Shown in pieces: positions 27,210 to 36,695 of a DNA stretch of 64,000 nt (within the stretch, counting starts at the first letter, position 1; each line of letters opens with the position of its first letter). Made by a program: the position numbers and the translations under genes. This DNA comes from Pedobacter sp. B4-66 (GTDB taxonomy: Bacteria > Bacteroidota > Bacteroidia > Sphingobacteriales > Sphingobacteriaceae): NCBI RefSeq assembly GCF_018492665.1, contig NZ_JAFVME010000005.1:310001-374000 (forward strand), written 5' to 3'. The notes beneath the pieces were generated by a model. The model saw only the letters and a list, made by a program, of their open reading frames with translations. It had not been told where the DNA came from and did no database searches.

Positions 27210-27770
27210 ATGGCAAAGGCATCAGAAGTAAAAAATGGTAATATCCTTCGTTTTAACGGAGAATTAGTGCAAGTGGAAGAGTTTCTACACCGTACACCAG
27301 GTAACTTACGAGCTTTTTATCAAGCCAAAATGAGGAACGTAAAAACAGGGAAACTTGTAGAATATAGGTTCCGAGTTGATGAGGATGTTGAGATTTGCCG
27401 TGTTGAAACCAGCGATTACCAGTATTTGTATGAAGATGGTGAGGCACTAGTAGTAATGGATAATACTACTTACGAGCAATTTAACATACCAAAGGCGTTA
27501 TTTGGTAAAAGCCTTCGCTTCTTAAAAGAAGGAACGAATGTAATTGTCGCATTTGAAAGTGAAGAGCCAATTATGGCGCAAGCACCTTCGCATGTTGAAT
27601 TAGAAATAACATACTCTGAGCCTGCAGTTAAAGGTGATACATCTACAAACGCATTAAAATATGCAACTGTAGAGACCGGAGTTGAAATAAAAGTCCCAAT
27701 GTTTATCAATCAGGGCGATAAAGTTAAGGTTGATACACGTACTGGTGACTATGTTGAAAGAGTAAAATAA
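27210..27770 (+). CDS. efp: Elongation factor P
   Basis: A 186-residue translation factor of standard length with the three OB-like domains; it relieves ribosome stalling at polyproline. The N-terminal domain is MAKASEVKNGNILRFNGELV and the C-terminus has TGVEIKVPMFINQGDKVKVD. The loop that reaches the peptidyl-transferase centre reads HRTPGNLRAF, so the tip residue that is lysine (E. coli K34) or arginine (Pseudomonas R32) in well-studied EF-Ps is Asn32 here, with Arg34 two residues on. It has its own promoter and terminator. Confidence 0.95.
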   Translation: MAKASEVKNGNILRFNGELVQVEEFLHRTPGNLRAFYQAKMRNVKTGKLVEYRFRVDEDVEICRVETSDYQYLYEDGEALVVMDNTTYEQFNIPKALFGKSLRFLKEGTNVIVAFESEEPIMAQAPSHVELEITYSEPAVKGDTSTNALKYATVETGVEIKVPMFINQGDKVKVDTRTGDYVERVK

Positions 27771-27808
27771 GAATTTTCATAGTTTAGTTTTAGGTTTAGG
27801 TTGATTGT

Positions 27809-27842
27809 GGCTTCGGAGTGGTTCCCGAAGCCATCTTTTTTT
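27809..27842 (+). terminator. efp terminator
   Basis: TGGCTTCGG (27809-27817) and CCGAAGCCA (27826-27834) form a 9-bp stem with an 8-nt loop followed by TCTTTTTTTAT. It is 38 bp beyond the efp stop. Confidence 0.85.
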
Positions 27843-27919
27843 ATCTTTGTTTTTAATGAGAAGGCATTTTCCGCTATTTAAAAGATGCGTCTCGGTGAAA
27901 TAAAGGCAAATTAAAGGAG

Positions 27920-28498
27920 ATGAAAAAGGCAGAACTTAGAAAAATCGCACTGAACCAGAGAAAATCACTCTCTTCCTCAGTCGTATCAGAACTTTCCCTC
28001 CAATTGTTATCTCATTTCTCTAAGCTGGATTTTTCAGGAGTAAAGACGATACATGTTTTTTTGCCTATTGCAGAGAAAAATGAACCTGATACATTTCTTT
28101 TCATTGATTGGCTCAGAAACAACCATCCTGATATTAAGATTATTGTCCCAAAGGCAGACTTTGAAACGGCTTTAATGAGCAATTATGTTTACTCTGGTAG
28201 GGAAGATCTTCAAAAAAACTTATATAACATTCTTGAACCTCAAAAAGCAGAGCTACATAATGGGGATGTTGAAATGGTTCTTGTTCCGTTGCTTGCATTT
28301 GATGAACGAGGCTACAGAGTTGGCTACGGGAAAGGCTTTTATGACCGGTTTTTAGAAGGATTAACAACTTTAAAAATGGGGATTTCCTTTTTTGAACCTG
28401 CAGATAATATCGAGGATGTTAATGAGCATGATATCCAATTGGATCTATGCATTACGGCTCATAAAGTATATGATTTCAGAAAATCAGTGATTAGGTAA
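27920..28498 (+). CDS. 5-formyltetrahydrofolate cyclo-ligase
   Basis: A 192-residue enzyme that uses ATP to convert 5-formyl-THF to 5,10-methenyl-THF, returning folate to the one-carbon pool. The ATP/folate signature [19 protein letters not shown] lies near residue 136, and the N-terminus [18 protein letters not shown] is family-like. AAAGGAG abuts the ATG, closer than usual. Its last 40 bp overlap, antisense, the end of hutG. Confidence 0.93.
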   Translation: MKKAELRKIALNQRKSLSSSVVSELSLQLLSHFSKLDFSGVKTIHVFLPIAEKNEPDTFLFIDWLRNNHPDIKIIVPKADFETALMSNYVYSGREDLQKNLYNILEPQKAELHNGDVEMVLVPLLAFDERGYRVGYGKGFYDRFLEGLTTLKMGISFFEPADNIEDVNEHDIQLDLCITAHKVYDFRKSVIR

Positions 28499-29427
28499 GC
28501 AATGCTTTTACCTGTAAGCGAGCTTGTTCTTCCATCGGCCATCTCAGCGGCTCCTTCGCAGATGTGCAAATAAGCAAATCGTTTTGATGATCCTAAAATG
28601 AGTCTTCTAATCTCGTTTAGGCTAAATCCTGATGGTGTAGCTGCGCTGGAAAGGACGTTTTCTATGCTATCTAGATCGATTTCTAAGCCTGGAGTCTCAA
28701 AATCATTTATTAGTTGATCCCAAGCACTTAAAAGCGAGTCCTTAAGAAGAATGTCATCAAAGAAGACAGCCCGTATTTTTTCATTTGTTTCTATTTCTTT
28801 TAGGATAGCCGCATTGTTGTAGCTCTGGTGTAGTCCAAAGACACCGTATTTGGTCATATAACCATCTTTTAAGGCGTAACTGAAGCTGTTGCCGCTATGT
28901 CTGCCGTTTGGCTCTCTTAAGTCAGCATGGGCGTCTATATTGATGATGTCAACTGCTTGCTTTTTAGCTATTGAGAGTGCCTTTATTATGGGGTAAGCAT
29001 TATTGTGCCCTCCTCCAATTATAATAGGGATTTTACCTGCTGATACAATTTTAACGATGCATGCAGAAACCGCCTCATCTATTTCAGATACTTTTTGCTG
29101 CCGCCCTTCAATACTATCATTTTTTGGGTCAGTAAACTCAAAATGACCAAGAATGATTAATTCGGATCCATCTAAGAAACGGTTACTTTGTGTATTTAGG
29201 AATGCCTTTAGAGTAGGATTCCAGGCCGTTGATGCCCCCGGCAGACCATAATTAGCTCTTACTCCGATATCTTCAGGAATTCCAAGCAGAACAAAACGAG
29301 CCTCTGAATTATTAAGATCTTCTAAAGAAGAAACAGTCCCAGCGCGTTCTCCTAACTTTGTTTCTCCAGTTCTAACATTAACCAATTTAAGAACATCATC
29401 ATTGCTGTAAATTCTAAGGCCATCCAT
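28459..29427 (-). CDS. hutG: Formimidoylglutamase (arginase family), HutG-like
   Basis: A 322-residue binuclear-manganese hydrolase. Metal motifs are [22 protein letters not shown] and [11 protein letters not shown], as in arginase/formiminoglutamase enzymes. Together with hutI upstream it should hydrolyse formiminoglutamate to glutamate and formamide in histidine degradation. Its ATG shares one base with the hutI stop (TAATG coupling). The C-terminus ([10 protein letters not shown]) overlaps the convergent folate gene by 40 bp. HutH and HutU are not in the window. Confidence 0.9.
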   Translation of the reverse strand: MDGLRIYSNDDVLKLVNVRTGETKLGERAGTVSSLEDLNNSEARFVLLGIPEDIGVRANYGLPGASTAWNPTLKAFLNTQSNRFLDGSELIILGHFEFTDPKNDSIEGRQQKVSEIDEAVSACIVKIVSAGKIPIIIGGGHNNAYPIIKALSIAKKQAVDIINIDAHADLREPNGRHSGNSFSYALKDGYMTKYGVFGLHQSYNNAAILKEIETNEKIRAVFFDDILLKDSLLSAWDQLINDFETPGLEIDLDSIENVLSSAATPSGFSLNEIRRLILGSSKRFAYLHICEGAAEMADGRTSSLTGKSIAYLITDFLKSYTL

Positions 29428-30671
29428 TAGTCTATTTCTCCGTTTAAAACTACTTTTTCTATTTGAGTCTGCCCAAAACTATAGGGCAGGTAAGCTAAAG
29501 AACTCATTGGTCTGGTGATGAACAGATTTGCCCTTTTTCCAACGGTAATGCTTCCTATAGTGTCGGATAGCTGCATTGCTGCAGCACCATTTAAAGTAGC
29601 TGCATTAATTGCCTCTTCTGGTAGCATCTTTAATTTAATACAGCCTAAAGAAACTACCAAATTCATGTTCCCTGATGGAGTAGAGCCGGGATTAAAATCT
29701 GAGGCTAAAGCAACAGGGATATCAGCATTGATTAGTCCACGGGCATTTGCAAAGGGAATACCAAGGTACAAAGAGCAGGATGGGAGTAGTGTCGCGATGG
29801 TATTGCTACTGCTTAAGCTGCTAATCACATCTTCATCTGTCACCTCCAAATGATCTACTGAGATCGCATTGTGTTTTACGCCCACCTGAACGGCACCCGA
29901 AATGGATAGTTGATTCGCATGTATTTTAGGAGGCAGGCTATATTTTGCTCCCGCTTCTAACAATTTCTCAGTCTCATCAACTGAGAAAAAGCCCTTTTCG
30001 CAAAAAACATCAATATAATCAGCTAACCCTTCATCTGCTATTTTAGGAAGCATTTTGTCTATAATGAGCTTAATGTATCCGTTATGGTCGTTTTTGTAGT
30101 CTTCGGGGTAAGTGTGTGCAGCAAGGAATGACGCTTTAATTGGAATTTTAAAAGCCTCTTTAAGTCGTTTGATAACCCTGAGCATTTTTAATTCACTATC
30201 CAAGGTTAAGCCATATCCGCTCTTAATTTCAACAGCACCGGTTCCCTGCTTAATCATGTCTTTTAAGCGCATGGAAGCACTTTCAAACAGATGATCCTCG
30301 GTTTCGTTTTGAAGTTTCCTTGAAGAATTTAAAATACCTCCCCCTACGGCGGCTATTTCTTCATAGCTTCTGCCTTGAATCTTCATTACAAATTCTTCCT
30401 CTCTGGATGCTGCAAACACAATATGCGTATGTGAGTCGCACCAAGAGGGGAAAACATAACCTCCCTTAGCAGAAATGGAGGTTAATGATGTAGGTAAGTT
30501 GGCCGCAAGGTTATCCATACTCCCAAAATCAGCTATTAATCCATCCTCACATAATATCCAGGCATTGTTTATTGCAGGCAAGGTATTCATTCTACTGCCC
30601 TTTAAAACAGAAATGTTTTTAGGGTGAATGCCAACAAGCGAGCCAATATCTGTTATTAAGAGGGCTGACAT
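29427..30671 (-). CDS. hutI: Imidazolonepropionase HutI
   Basis: A 414-residue amidohydrolase converting imidazolone-5-propionate to N-formimino-glutamate, third step of histidine degradation. The metal motif CDSHTHIVFAASREEEF (near residue 76), the GRSYEEIAAVGGGIL loop, KSGYGLTLDSELKML and the later HANQ and SVDHLEV histidines, plus ALASDFNPGSTPSGN, all match the family. It is coupled to hutG downstream and follows exonuclease III by 3 bp, so all three may be one transcript. Confidence 0.95.
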   Translation of the reverse strand: MSALLITDIGSLVGIHPKNISVLKGSRMNTLPAINNAWILCEDGLIADFGSMDNLAANLPTSLTSISAKGGYVFPSWCDSHTHIVFAASREEEFVMKIQGRSYEEIAAVGGGILNSSRKLQNETEDHLFESASMRLKDMIKQGTGAVEIKSGYGLTLDSELKMLRVIKRLKEAFKIPIKASFLAAHTYPEDYKNDHNGYIKLIIDKMLPKIADEGLADYIDVFCEKGFFSVDETEKLLEAGAKYSLPPKIHANQLSISGAVQVGVKHNAISVDHLEVTDEDVISSLSSSNTIATLLPSCSLYLGIPFANARGLINADIPVALASDFNPGSTPSGNMNLVVSLGCIKLKMLPEEAINAATLNGAAAMQLSDTIGSITVGKRANLFITRPMSSLAYLPYSFGQTQIEKVVLNGEID

Positions 30672-30674
30672 AGA

Positions 30675-31445
30675 TTATGGATTTAGTTCCAATAAAACAG
30701 GACAATGGTCTGAATGAACAGCGTCAGGAAGTATACTGACGTTTTTCAGCTTATTCAAAAGAGGCTGAGTCGCTAAGTGGTAATCGATACGCCACCCAAG
30801 GTTCTTTGCTCTTGAATTTGCTCTAAAACTCCACCAGGTATAATGATGTGGATCCTTATTGAAGTGCCTAAAAGTATCAATGAACCCATTATTTAAAAAC
30901 AACTCCATCCATTCGCGTTCTTCCGGTAAGAAACCTGAAGAGTTTGCGTTTGATTTTGGGTTATGGATATCAATGGCAGTATGGCAAATGTTATAATCGC
31001 CAGAAATTATCAAATTAGGATACTCTTTTCGTAGTTCACCGATATATGTGTCAAAGAAACGCATGAATTCATACTTTTTAACCTGTCTGTCGTCTCCACT
31101 TGACCCTGACGGCATGTAGAGGCTCATTAAAGAGAAGTCGTCAAAATCAGCCCTCAAAATGCGGCCTTCTTTGTCTATCCATTCTTCTCCGCAACCATAC
31201 TCAACATGGTTTGGCTTTATTTTAGTTAAGATGGCAACTCCGCTATAGCCTTTTTTCTCTGCTGGAAACCAGTAATGGTGATACCCCAATTGCTCAATTA
31301 GAACCAGGATTTCCGGAATCTGCGAAGGCAATGCCTTAACTTCCTGCAAGCAAACCATATCTGCATCAGTTGACTGCAACCAACCAAAAAAGTTTTTAGT
31401 TGATGCAGAGCGAATGCCGTTAACATTGTAAGAGATAATCTTCAT
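30675..31445 (-). CDS. Exodeoxyribonuclease III (AP endonuclease family)
   Basis: A 256-residue Mg-dependent nuclease of the ExoIII/EEP family, cutting at abasic sites in base-excision repair. It shows ISYNVNGIRSASTKNF at the N-terminus, VCLQEVKA (metal Glu), IISGDYNICHTAIDIHNPK, WWSFRANSRAKNLGWRIDY and the terminal SDHCPVLLEL, all diagnostic. It lies 3 bp ahead of hutI and 21 bp after the cyclophilin stop on the same strand. Confidence 0.95.
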   Translation of the reverse strand: MKIISYNVNGIRSASTKNFFGWLQSTDADMVCLQEVKALPSQIPEILVLIEQLGYHHYWFPAEKKGYSGVAILTKIKPNHVEYGCGEEWIDKEGRILRADFDDFSLMSLYMPSGSSGDDRQVKKYEFMRFFDTYIGELRKEYPNLIISGDYNICHTAIDIHNPKSNANSSGFLPEEREWMELFLNNGFIDTFRHFNKDPHHYTWWSFRANSRAKNLGWRIDYHLATQPLLNKLKNVSILPDAVHSDHCPVLLELNP

Positions 31446-31466
31446 AAAATATATATTGGTACTGAA

Positions 31467-32183
31467 TTAATTAATTGTAAATGAGTCGTTTTTAATCGAT
31501 TTGGTCAATTCTTTTTCTAGCTTTTTTGCTGCGCGTTTCTTTAAAATGGAAACCGTCATCTTCACATCGGTAACAGGGCGATCGTTTGAATCTTTATCGA
31601 CAGCGGCAATTTTATCTACCATATCTAAACCCTGAACTACCTCTCCAAAAACGGTATAGTTTCTGTCTAAGTGAGGAGTGCCGCCTAAAGTTTTGTAGAT
31701 TTCTCTCTGCCAAACCGGTATTTTAAAATTAAGACGATTTGCTTCTAAAGCATCCAACTCCTGATCATTAAATTTCTTACCCTGAACAATGTAAAATTGA
31801 GAACCGCTAGAAGCTTTTTCTGGATTATTATCTCTTGCAGCCCCTAATGCACCTTTTTTGTGAAATAAACTATCTCTAAACTCAGCAGGAACGGTGTAGC
31901 CAACGGTTCCCTCCCCTAGCAAATCTCCCTGTTTCGCAGTTTTTGAATCGGGATCACCACCCTGAATCATGAAATCTTTAATAATCCGATGAAACAAAGT
32001 GCCCTCATAAACGCCTTTTTTAACCAGAGATATCATGTTGTCACGGTGTTGAGGCGTTTCATTGTAAAGCATAATTATGCATTCGCCCATATCTGTTTTA
32101 ATCTTTATGTATTGATGTTTTGGCTTTGCGGCAAAGGCACTTAAAGCACCTAAACACAGTAGCAAGGTAAGAATTCTGTTCAT
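31467..32183 (-). CDS. Cyclophilin-type peptidyl-prolyl isomerase, exported
   Basis: I choose the start at 32183 (MNRILTLLLCLGALSAFAAK), which gives a clean signal peptide and 238 residues; a start at 32276 would place 31 extra residues ahead. The cyclophilin domain follows: IKTDMGECIIMLYNETP, FHRIIKDFMIQGGDPDSKT, SSGSQFYIVQGKKF and YTVFGEVVQGLDMVDKIA. It should assist folding of periplasmic proteins. A lysine-rich tail (~25 residues) ends the protein. Divergent from the YceI gene. Confidence 0.92.
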   Translation of the reverse strand: MNRILTLLLCLGALSAFAAKPKHQYIKIKTDMGECIIMLYNETPQHRDNMISLVKKGVYEGTLFHRIIKDFMIQGGDPDSKTAKQGDLLGEGTVGYTVPAEFRDSLFHKKGALGAARDNNPEKASSGSQFYIVQGKKFNDQELDALEANRLNFKIPVWQREIYKTLGGTPHLDRNYTVFGEVVQGLDMVDKIAAVDKDSNDRPVTDVKMTVSILKKRAAKKLEKELTKSIKNDSFTIN

Positions 32184-32305
32184 TAATATGAATACGTTTT
32201 TGGAGCTAAGGTAAGTTAAAAATGGCTTTATTGAAATGAGCTTCATTTCAATTTTATTCATTACCTTTCTTATCATACATCAAGAGTGGTTCAGCCAAAG
32301 GGATG

Positions 32306-32313
32306 TAGTTTTG
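32306..32313 (+). promoter_or_regulatory. -7 element of the YceI gene
   Basis: TAGTTTTG matches TAnnTTTG, 24 bp before the yceI ATG. No clear -33 TTG at the expected place. Confidence 0.45.
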
Positions 32314-32337
32314 TAAAATTAATAACTTAAAAAAATT

Positions 32338-32910
32338 ATGAAAAAGGTATTTTTATTCCTGGTTGCTATTTCAATCAGTGTTGCGTCTTTCGCACAAACA
32401 AAGTGGACAGTAGATCCAATGCACTCATTTGTGAATTTCTCAGTTAAACACATGGGAATCTCTTTTGTGGATGGATCATTCAAAAAATTTGATGGTGCTG
32501 TTACAGCTGCTAAAGCGGATTTAACTGATGCTAAAATCAGCTTTTCTGTTGATGTAAATAGCATTTCTACTAGTGTTGAGCCTCGCGATAAGCACTTAAA
32601 ATCAGATGATTTTTTTAATGCTGAAACTTTTCCATACATGACTTTCGAAAGTACTTCATTTAAAAAATTGAAAGGTAACAACTATGAGTTGAGCGGAAAA
32701 TTAACAATCCGTGATGTAACTAAAGATGTAAAGTTCAGTGTTGTATATGGTGGAACTGCTAAAGATCAGCAAGGAAATACCAAAGCAGGATTTTCTGCAA
32801 CCACAACCATCAATCGTTTAGACTATAACATCAAATATGATCCAACAGGAATGGGCGTTGGTAAAGACGTTAAAATAGGCTTGAACCTGGAATTTGCTCA
32901 GGCTAAATAG
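32338..32910 (+). CDS. YceI-family periplasmic protein
   Basis: A 190-residue lipocalin-like protein with a signal peptide (MKKVFLFLVAISISVASFAQ). Family features are KWTVDPMHSFVNFSVKHMGI, GSFKKFDGAV, SVEPRDKHLKSDDFFNAE and LTIRDVTKDVKF. YceI proteins bind isoprenoid-type lipids; the physiological role is mostly unknown. It has its own promoter element and a hairpin terminator. Confidence 0.95.
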   Translation: MKKVFLFLVAISISVASFAQTKWTVDPMHSFVNFSVKHMGISFVDGSFKKFDGAVTAAKADLTDAKISFSVDVNSISTSVEPRDKHLKSDDFFNAETFPYMTFESTSFKKLKGNNYELSGKLTIRDVTKDVKFSVVYGGTAKDQQGNTKAGFSATTTINRLDYNIKYDPTGMGVGKDVKIGLNLEFAQAK

Positions 32911-32918
32911 TTAATTAA

Positions 32919-32962
32919 AGCCAGCCTGATTAGTGCGAGTGCATTAATCAGGCCGGCTGTTT
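32919..32962 (+). terminator. Hairpin terminator after the YceI gene
   Basis: AGCCAGCCTGATTA (32919-32932) and TAATCAGGCCGGCT (32945-32958) pair over 14 bp with one mismatch and a 12-nt loop, followed by GTTTAATTCTT. The U tract is modest. Confidence 0.65.
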
Positions 32963-32976
32963 AATTCTTAATCATC

Positions 32977-33804
32977 ATGACAAACTTATCTCAATTCAAA
33001 ACATTTACAAGCGGGTTGCCAATTCAGGAAAACGTTATGCCTGTTCTATTTGTAGGTCACGGATCTCCAATGAATGGGATTGAGGACAATGAGTTTAGTG
33101 CTAAATGGGCCTCTATGGCTCAAAATATACCACTGCCAACCGCTGTGTTGGTAGTTTCTGCCCATTGGTTTACCAAAGGCACACACATTACCGCAATGGA
33201 TTTCCCTAAAACCATTCATGATTTTGGAGGGTTTCCCCAAGAGCTTTTTGATGTAGATTACCCAGCAGCTGGAAATCCGGAACTCGCTACCGAAACCGCA
33301 AGTCTTATACAAAGCACTCATGTGGGTTTAGATCACGATTGGGGACTCGACCATGGCGCATGGACTGTTGTAAGGCGAATGTATCCGGAGGCAAATATCC
33401 CGGTGTTGCAATTGAGTATCGATTATACCAAAGATGCCCGCTATCACTATGAACTAGCCAAAGAATTACAGCTTTTAAGAAAAAAAGGTGTTTTAATTCT
33501 TGGAAGCGGAAATATGGTGCACAATCTTAGAATGATGAGTTGGGCAATGATCAATGGTGGAGGCTACGATTGGGCTTTACAAATGAACGACAAGTTTAAA
33601 AGCCTGATATTAAACAACGAACATCAGCCATTAATGAACTATCAGTCCTTGGGCAAAGAGGCAATGCTTGCAATCCCTACTCCAGAGCATTACCTGCCTT
33701 TAATGTACACCTTAGGTCTAAAAAATGACAACGAGGAAATTTCCTTATTTAATGATAAAGCTGTTGGTGGCTCATTAACAATGACTTCCGTTAAAGTAGG
33801 CTAG
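32977..33804 (+). CDS. 4,5-DOPA-type extradiol dioxygenase (YgiD/LigB family)
   Basis: A 275-residue class III extradiol dioxygenase. Metal histidines are in VLFVGHGSPMNG and VVSAHWFTKGTHIT, and LDHDWGLDHGAWTVVRRMYP is the family hallmark. E. coli YgiD opens the ring of L-DOPA; the substrate here is not known. Its TAG stop directly abuts the stop of the convergent aldehyde dehydrogenase (no gap). Confidence 0.92.
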   Translation: MTNLSQFKTFTSGLPIQENVMPVLFVGHGSPMNGIEDNEFSAKWASMAQNIPLPTAVLVVSAHWFTKGTHITAMDFPKTIHDFGGFPQELFDVDYPAAGNPELATETASLIQSTHVGLDHDWGLDHGAWTVVRRMYPEANIPVLQLSIDYTKDARYHYELAKELQLLRKKGVLILGSGNMVHNLRMMSWAMINGGGYDWALQMNDKFKSLILNNEHQPLMNYQSLGKEAMLAIPTPEHYLPLMYTLGLKNDNEEISLFNDKAVGGSLTMTSVKVG

Positions 33805-35205
33805 CTACATTAGCTTTTTCAGCCACTTTAATACCCAATCCTTGCCATGATATGGAGGGTAAATCATTCCGGTCATATCCAGTTTAGATTGAAAAACAAC
33901 GGCTCTTTCATGACTAAATGACTTAAAGCCAAACTCTCCATGGCAACTGCCCATGCCGCTTCCATTTACACCCCCAAAAGGAAGTTTAGGGTTTGAGATG
34001 TGAATTAGCACGTCATTAACACAAGTGCCTCCCGCACTGGTATTTGCTATAATTTTTCTGATGTTTTCTTTGCTGTCGCTAAAAATATATAAAGCTAATG
34101 GCTTACTTTTTTTATTGATGCGATCAATTACCTCATCTAAGTTTTTATAAGTGATAATCGGCAATACCGGGCCAAAAATTTCTTCATTCATGATGCTGGA
34201 ATCATCCTTTAGCCCCGTAAGAAGGGTAGGGTTGATCGTTTGATTCCCCTCGTCGGTTTCACCACCTAAGGCTACATTAGCACCTTTATTTGTTGCATCT
34301 GCAATCAGTCCGGTAAGTCTTTTAAAGTGCCTGTCGTTTATGATTTTGGCGTAAACCGAATGGTCGATGGTATTGTTTCCATTGCAAAACATCTTGTTTA
34401 CATGGTCTTTGTAATGCTCAATAAACTCTGTTTGCAGCGTTTCAGGAATAAAAACATAATCAGGAGCGATACAGGTTTGTCCGGCATTCATCAATTTCCC
34501 CCATACAATCTTTTCTGCTGCATTCCTTAAGTTGGCAGTAGTGTCAATTATGGTGGGCGACTTGCCTCCCAATTCCAATGTTACCGAGGTCAGGTTCCTC
34601 GCTGCGGCTTCCATTACTACTTTTCCGATAGCAGTACTGCCGGTAAAGAAAATATGATCAAATGGTAGTTCCAGCAGCGCTGTAGAAACCGATGCATTCC
34701 CTTCAAAGCAGCAAATTTCCTGTTCTTCAAAGCATTCGGTAATGATCCGAGCAATAATTGCACTAGTTGCAGGACTAAGCTCTGATGGCTTTAATATGGC
34801 GCAATTTCCGGCGGCAATTGCCGATATTAAAGGAGCCATTAGCAATTGAAAAGGGTAATTCCATGGCGAAATGATCAGGCAAACGCCCTTTGGCTCATAG
34901 TAAAGTCTGTTTTTCGCGAAAAGGTTAGTTATTGTTTTGCCAACATGCCTTGGCCTCATCCATTTTCCCAAATGCCTAATTGCAAAATCAATTTCAGCGT
35001 AAGTAAATATCAGTTCGGTAACGGCAGCTTCAAACTGACTTTTGCGCAGATCCTGTTGTAGCGCGGCATAAACTTCAGTTTCATACTTTTCTATACCACG
35101 CTTTAATGCTTTTAATTTATTAATTCTTTGCGCGGCATTGCTTGTCCTAAGCGTATATTTATGCGCTTGCTGGGCATTAAAAACAGAGGTGATAGTTTGA
35201 GTCAT
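33805..35205 (-). CDS. Aldehyde dehydrogenase
   Basis: A 466-residue NAD(P)-dependent ALDH, close in length and style to class 3 enzymes. General-base glutamate is in VTLELGGKSPTIID, the nucleophile cysteine in NAGQTCIAPDYV, and the coenzyme loop in FFTGSTAIGKVVMEAA; the C-terminal part has LPFGGVNGSGMGSCHGEFG. It lacks the C-terminal membrane helix of fatty-aldehyde class 3 proteins. The aldehyde is unknown. Divergent from the flavoprotein-like gene (120-bp gap). Confidence 0.95.
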   Translation of the reverse strand: MTQTITSVFNAQQAHKYTLRTSNAAQRINKLKALKRGIEKYETEVYAALQQDLRKSQFEAAVTELIFTYAEIDFAIRHLGKWMRPRHVGKTITNLFAKNRLYYEPKGVCLIISPWNYPFQLLMAPLISAIAAGNCAILKPSELSPATSAIIARIITECFEEQEICCFEGNASVSTALLELPFDHIFFTGSTAIGKVVMEAAARNLTSVTLELGGKSPTIIDTTANLRNAAEKIVWGKLMNAGQTCIAPDYVFIPETLQTEFIEHYKDHVNKMFCNGNNTIDHSVYAKIINDRHFKRLTGLIADATNKGANVALGGETDEGNQTINPTLLTGLKDDSSIMNEEIFGPVLPIITYKNLDEVIDRINKKSKPLALYIFSDSKENIRKIIANTSAGGTCVNDVLIHISNPKLPFGGVNGSGMGSCHGEFGFKSFSHERAVVFQSKLDMTGMIYPPYHGKDWVLKWLKKLM

Positions 35206-35325
35206 GTTAGCTTGCCAAACCGGCCTAAAATTGTTAAAATAGGTTAAATTAATTATCCTTAAGTGCTATTGTATTGAAAATAGATTCATTTAAGGGATAT
35301 TGCACATGTAAAATAAATATACAAA

Positions 35326-36531
35326 ATGAAAAGGGGATTCTTTACTGCACTCGTTACAATATTATTTCTTCAATTGGGGAATGCCCAAACCATCAAGACC
35401 GGCGTTTTGATTATTGGTGATGGAAGTAATGCGGTAGGGGCAAGTATTCAATCCAGTGTTTCCGGTGCAAAAACGGTTCTGTTGCTACCCGGACAAGACT
35501 TTGACGCAACACTACCTAGTGGAAATTTATCTTCCGGAATAGAGGCCGACCTGATCAAGAGGTTAAAGGTTTCAGATCAAAGTAAAGAAGTTCAGGAAAA
35601 GGCTTTTGGTGATAAAGCGAAAGTCAGTTCAGCAATAAAGTCGTGGACAGACACCCTTAAAAATTTAACTATAATAAAGAATGCAAGCTGGTTAAAGCTG
35701 AAGAGATCAGGCAGTGGTTGGAGTGTTCAGCTAAGTGATGGCAGGACGGTGAAAGCTACTGCTTTAATAAATGCAGATAGGTCAGGAAAGGTTAGTGAGG
35801 CCATAATGGTGCAAAACGTAAACAAACCCTGGCGTGCGCTTACTTACGATAACAACCTGTATAGAACAAGTATTGCTGCGGGGCAACAAGTCCAAAACGT
35901 TTCTTCTAACCTGCTCTTTGTGAGCGATTTGCTTATTCCGAACCAAGAGAATCTTGTGGTGCTAAGCCCGCAGATGGAAAGTGTTATCGCGGGACAAGCA
36001 GCGGGTGCTTTGGCTGCTTATGCTGCCTTTTTCAAAACAAAGATTTCTCAGGCGCCTTTAAAAGAGATCCAGGGGGAATTAATTAGGTACCAGTTATCAC
36101 CTATGCCATTTGCAGACATTAAGCTAATAGATTCCAACTGGAAATCCATTCAGTTCCTAGGGCTTTCTGGCTTTCTGAAAGCCGATATTGTAAATGGAAG
36201 TGCTAATTTCAAACCCGAACAATTGGTTTCAACGGCAGAAATAAAGGAGCCAATTAAGGAGTATTATTATAAAGCGCAGATCTGGTTTGATGATAATAAA
36301 GAGCCTCAAATGACCCTTGGGTCTACCCTGAGCCTAGTTTGTTATGTAGGGGGGAAATCCCCTAAAAACACCGAGGACGAGATTAAAAAGAATTGGAGTA
36401 AGGTATATAAGTTTAAAACTGAGTACGATCCAAAGCGCAACATTACACGAAGAGAATTTGCCGTTCTGGTAAATGATTATTTAAAACCATTTGGGGTTAA
36501 TATCGATAAATCTGGAAGGGTATTGAGGTAA
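35326..36531 (+). CDS. Exported FAD-dependent-oxidoreductase-like protein, degenerate
   Basis: A 401-residue protein with a signal peptide (MKRGFFTALVTILFLQLGNA). After it, VLIIGDGSNAVGASIQSSV resembles the Rossmann start of the FAD-dependent oxidoreductases common in Bacteroidota, but with GDGSNAVG in place of a clean GxGxxG. The SDGRTVKATALINAD stretch and MESVIAGQAAGALAAYAAFF also look family-like. The middle is much shorter than in full-length members, so FAD binding is doubtful. The C-terminus (ITRREFAVLVNDYL) resembles their helical tail. Possibly a non-catalytic derivative. Confidence 0.6.
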   Translation: MKRGFFTALVTILFLQLGNAQTIKTGVLIIGDGSNAVGASIQSSVSGAKTVLLLPGQDFDATLPSGNLSSGIEADLIKRLKVSDQSKEVQEKAFGDKAKVSSAIKSWTDTLKNLTIIKNASWLKLKRSGSGWSVQLSDGRTVKATALINADRSGKVSEAIMVQNVNKPWRALTYDNNLYRTSIAAGQQVQNVSSNLLFVSDLLIPNQENLVVLSPQMESVIAGQAAGALAAYAAFFKTKISQAPLKEIQGELIRYQLSPMPFADIKLIDSNWKSIQFLGLSGFLKADIVNGSANFKPEQLVSTAEIKEPIKEYYYKAQIWFDDNKEPQMTLGSTLSLVCYVGGKSPKNTEDEIKKNWSKVYKFKTEYDPKRNITRREFAVLVNDYLKPFGVNIDKSGRVLR

Positions 36532-36627
36532 AAACAGAAAATAGATAAAAACTAATTTTTTATTCTGAGTTATAGATTGCGTCTATGTGCCTATCAAGAT
36601 TAAGTATCTGTTATATCTTGAATATGG

Positions 36628-36658
36628 TTGTTTTTGAGTCGCGATAGCCTTACCTTTG
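36628..36658 (+). promoter_or_regulatory. Promoter of the peroxiredoxin operon
   Basis: TTG (36628-36630), 20 bp, TACCTTTG (36651-36658): good -33/-7 match. Transcription from about 36664 would leave a ~30-nt leader. Confidence 0.7.
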
Positions 36659-36695
36659 CACCATCAAAAAAGAACAATAAATACAAATTATAATT

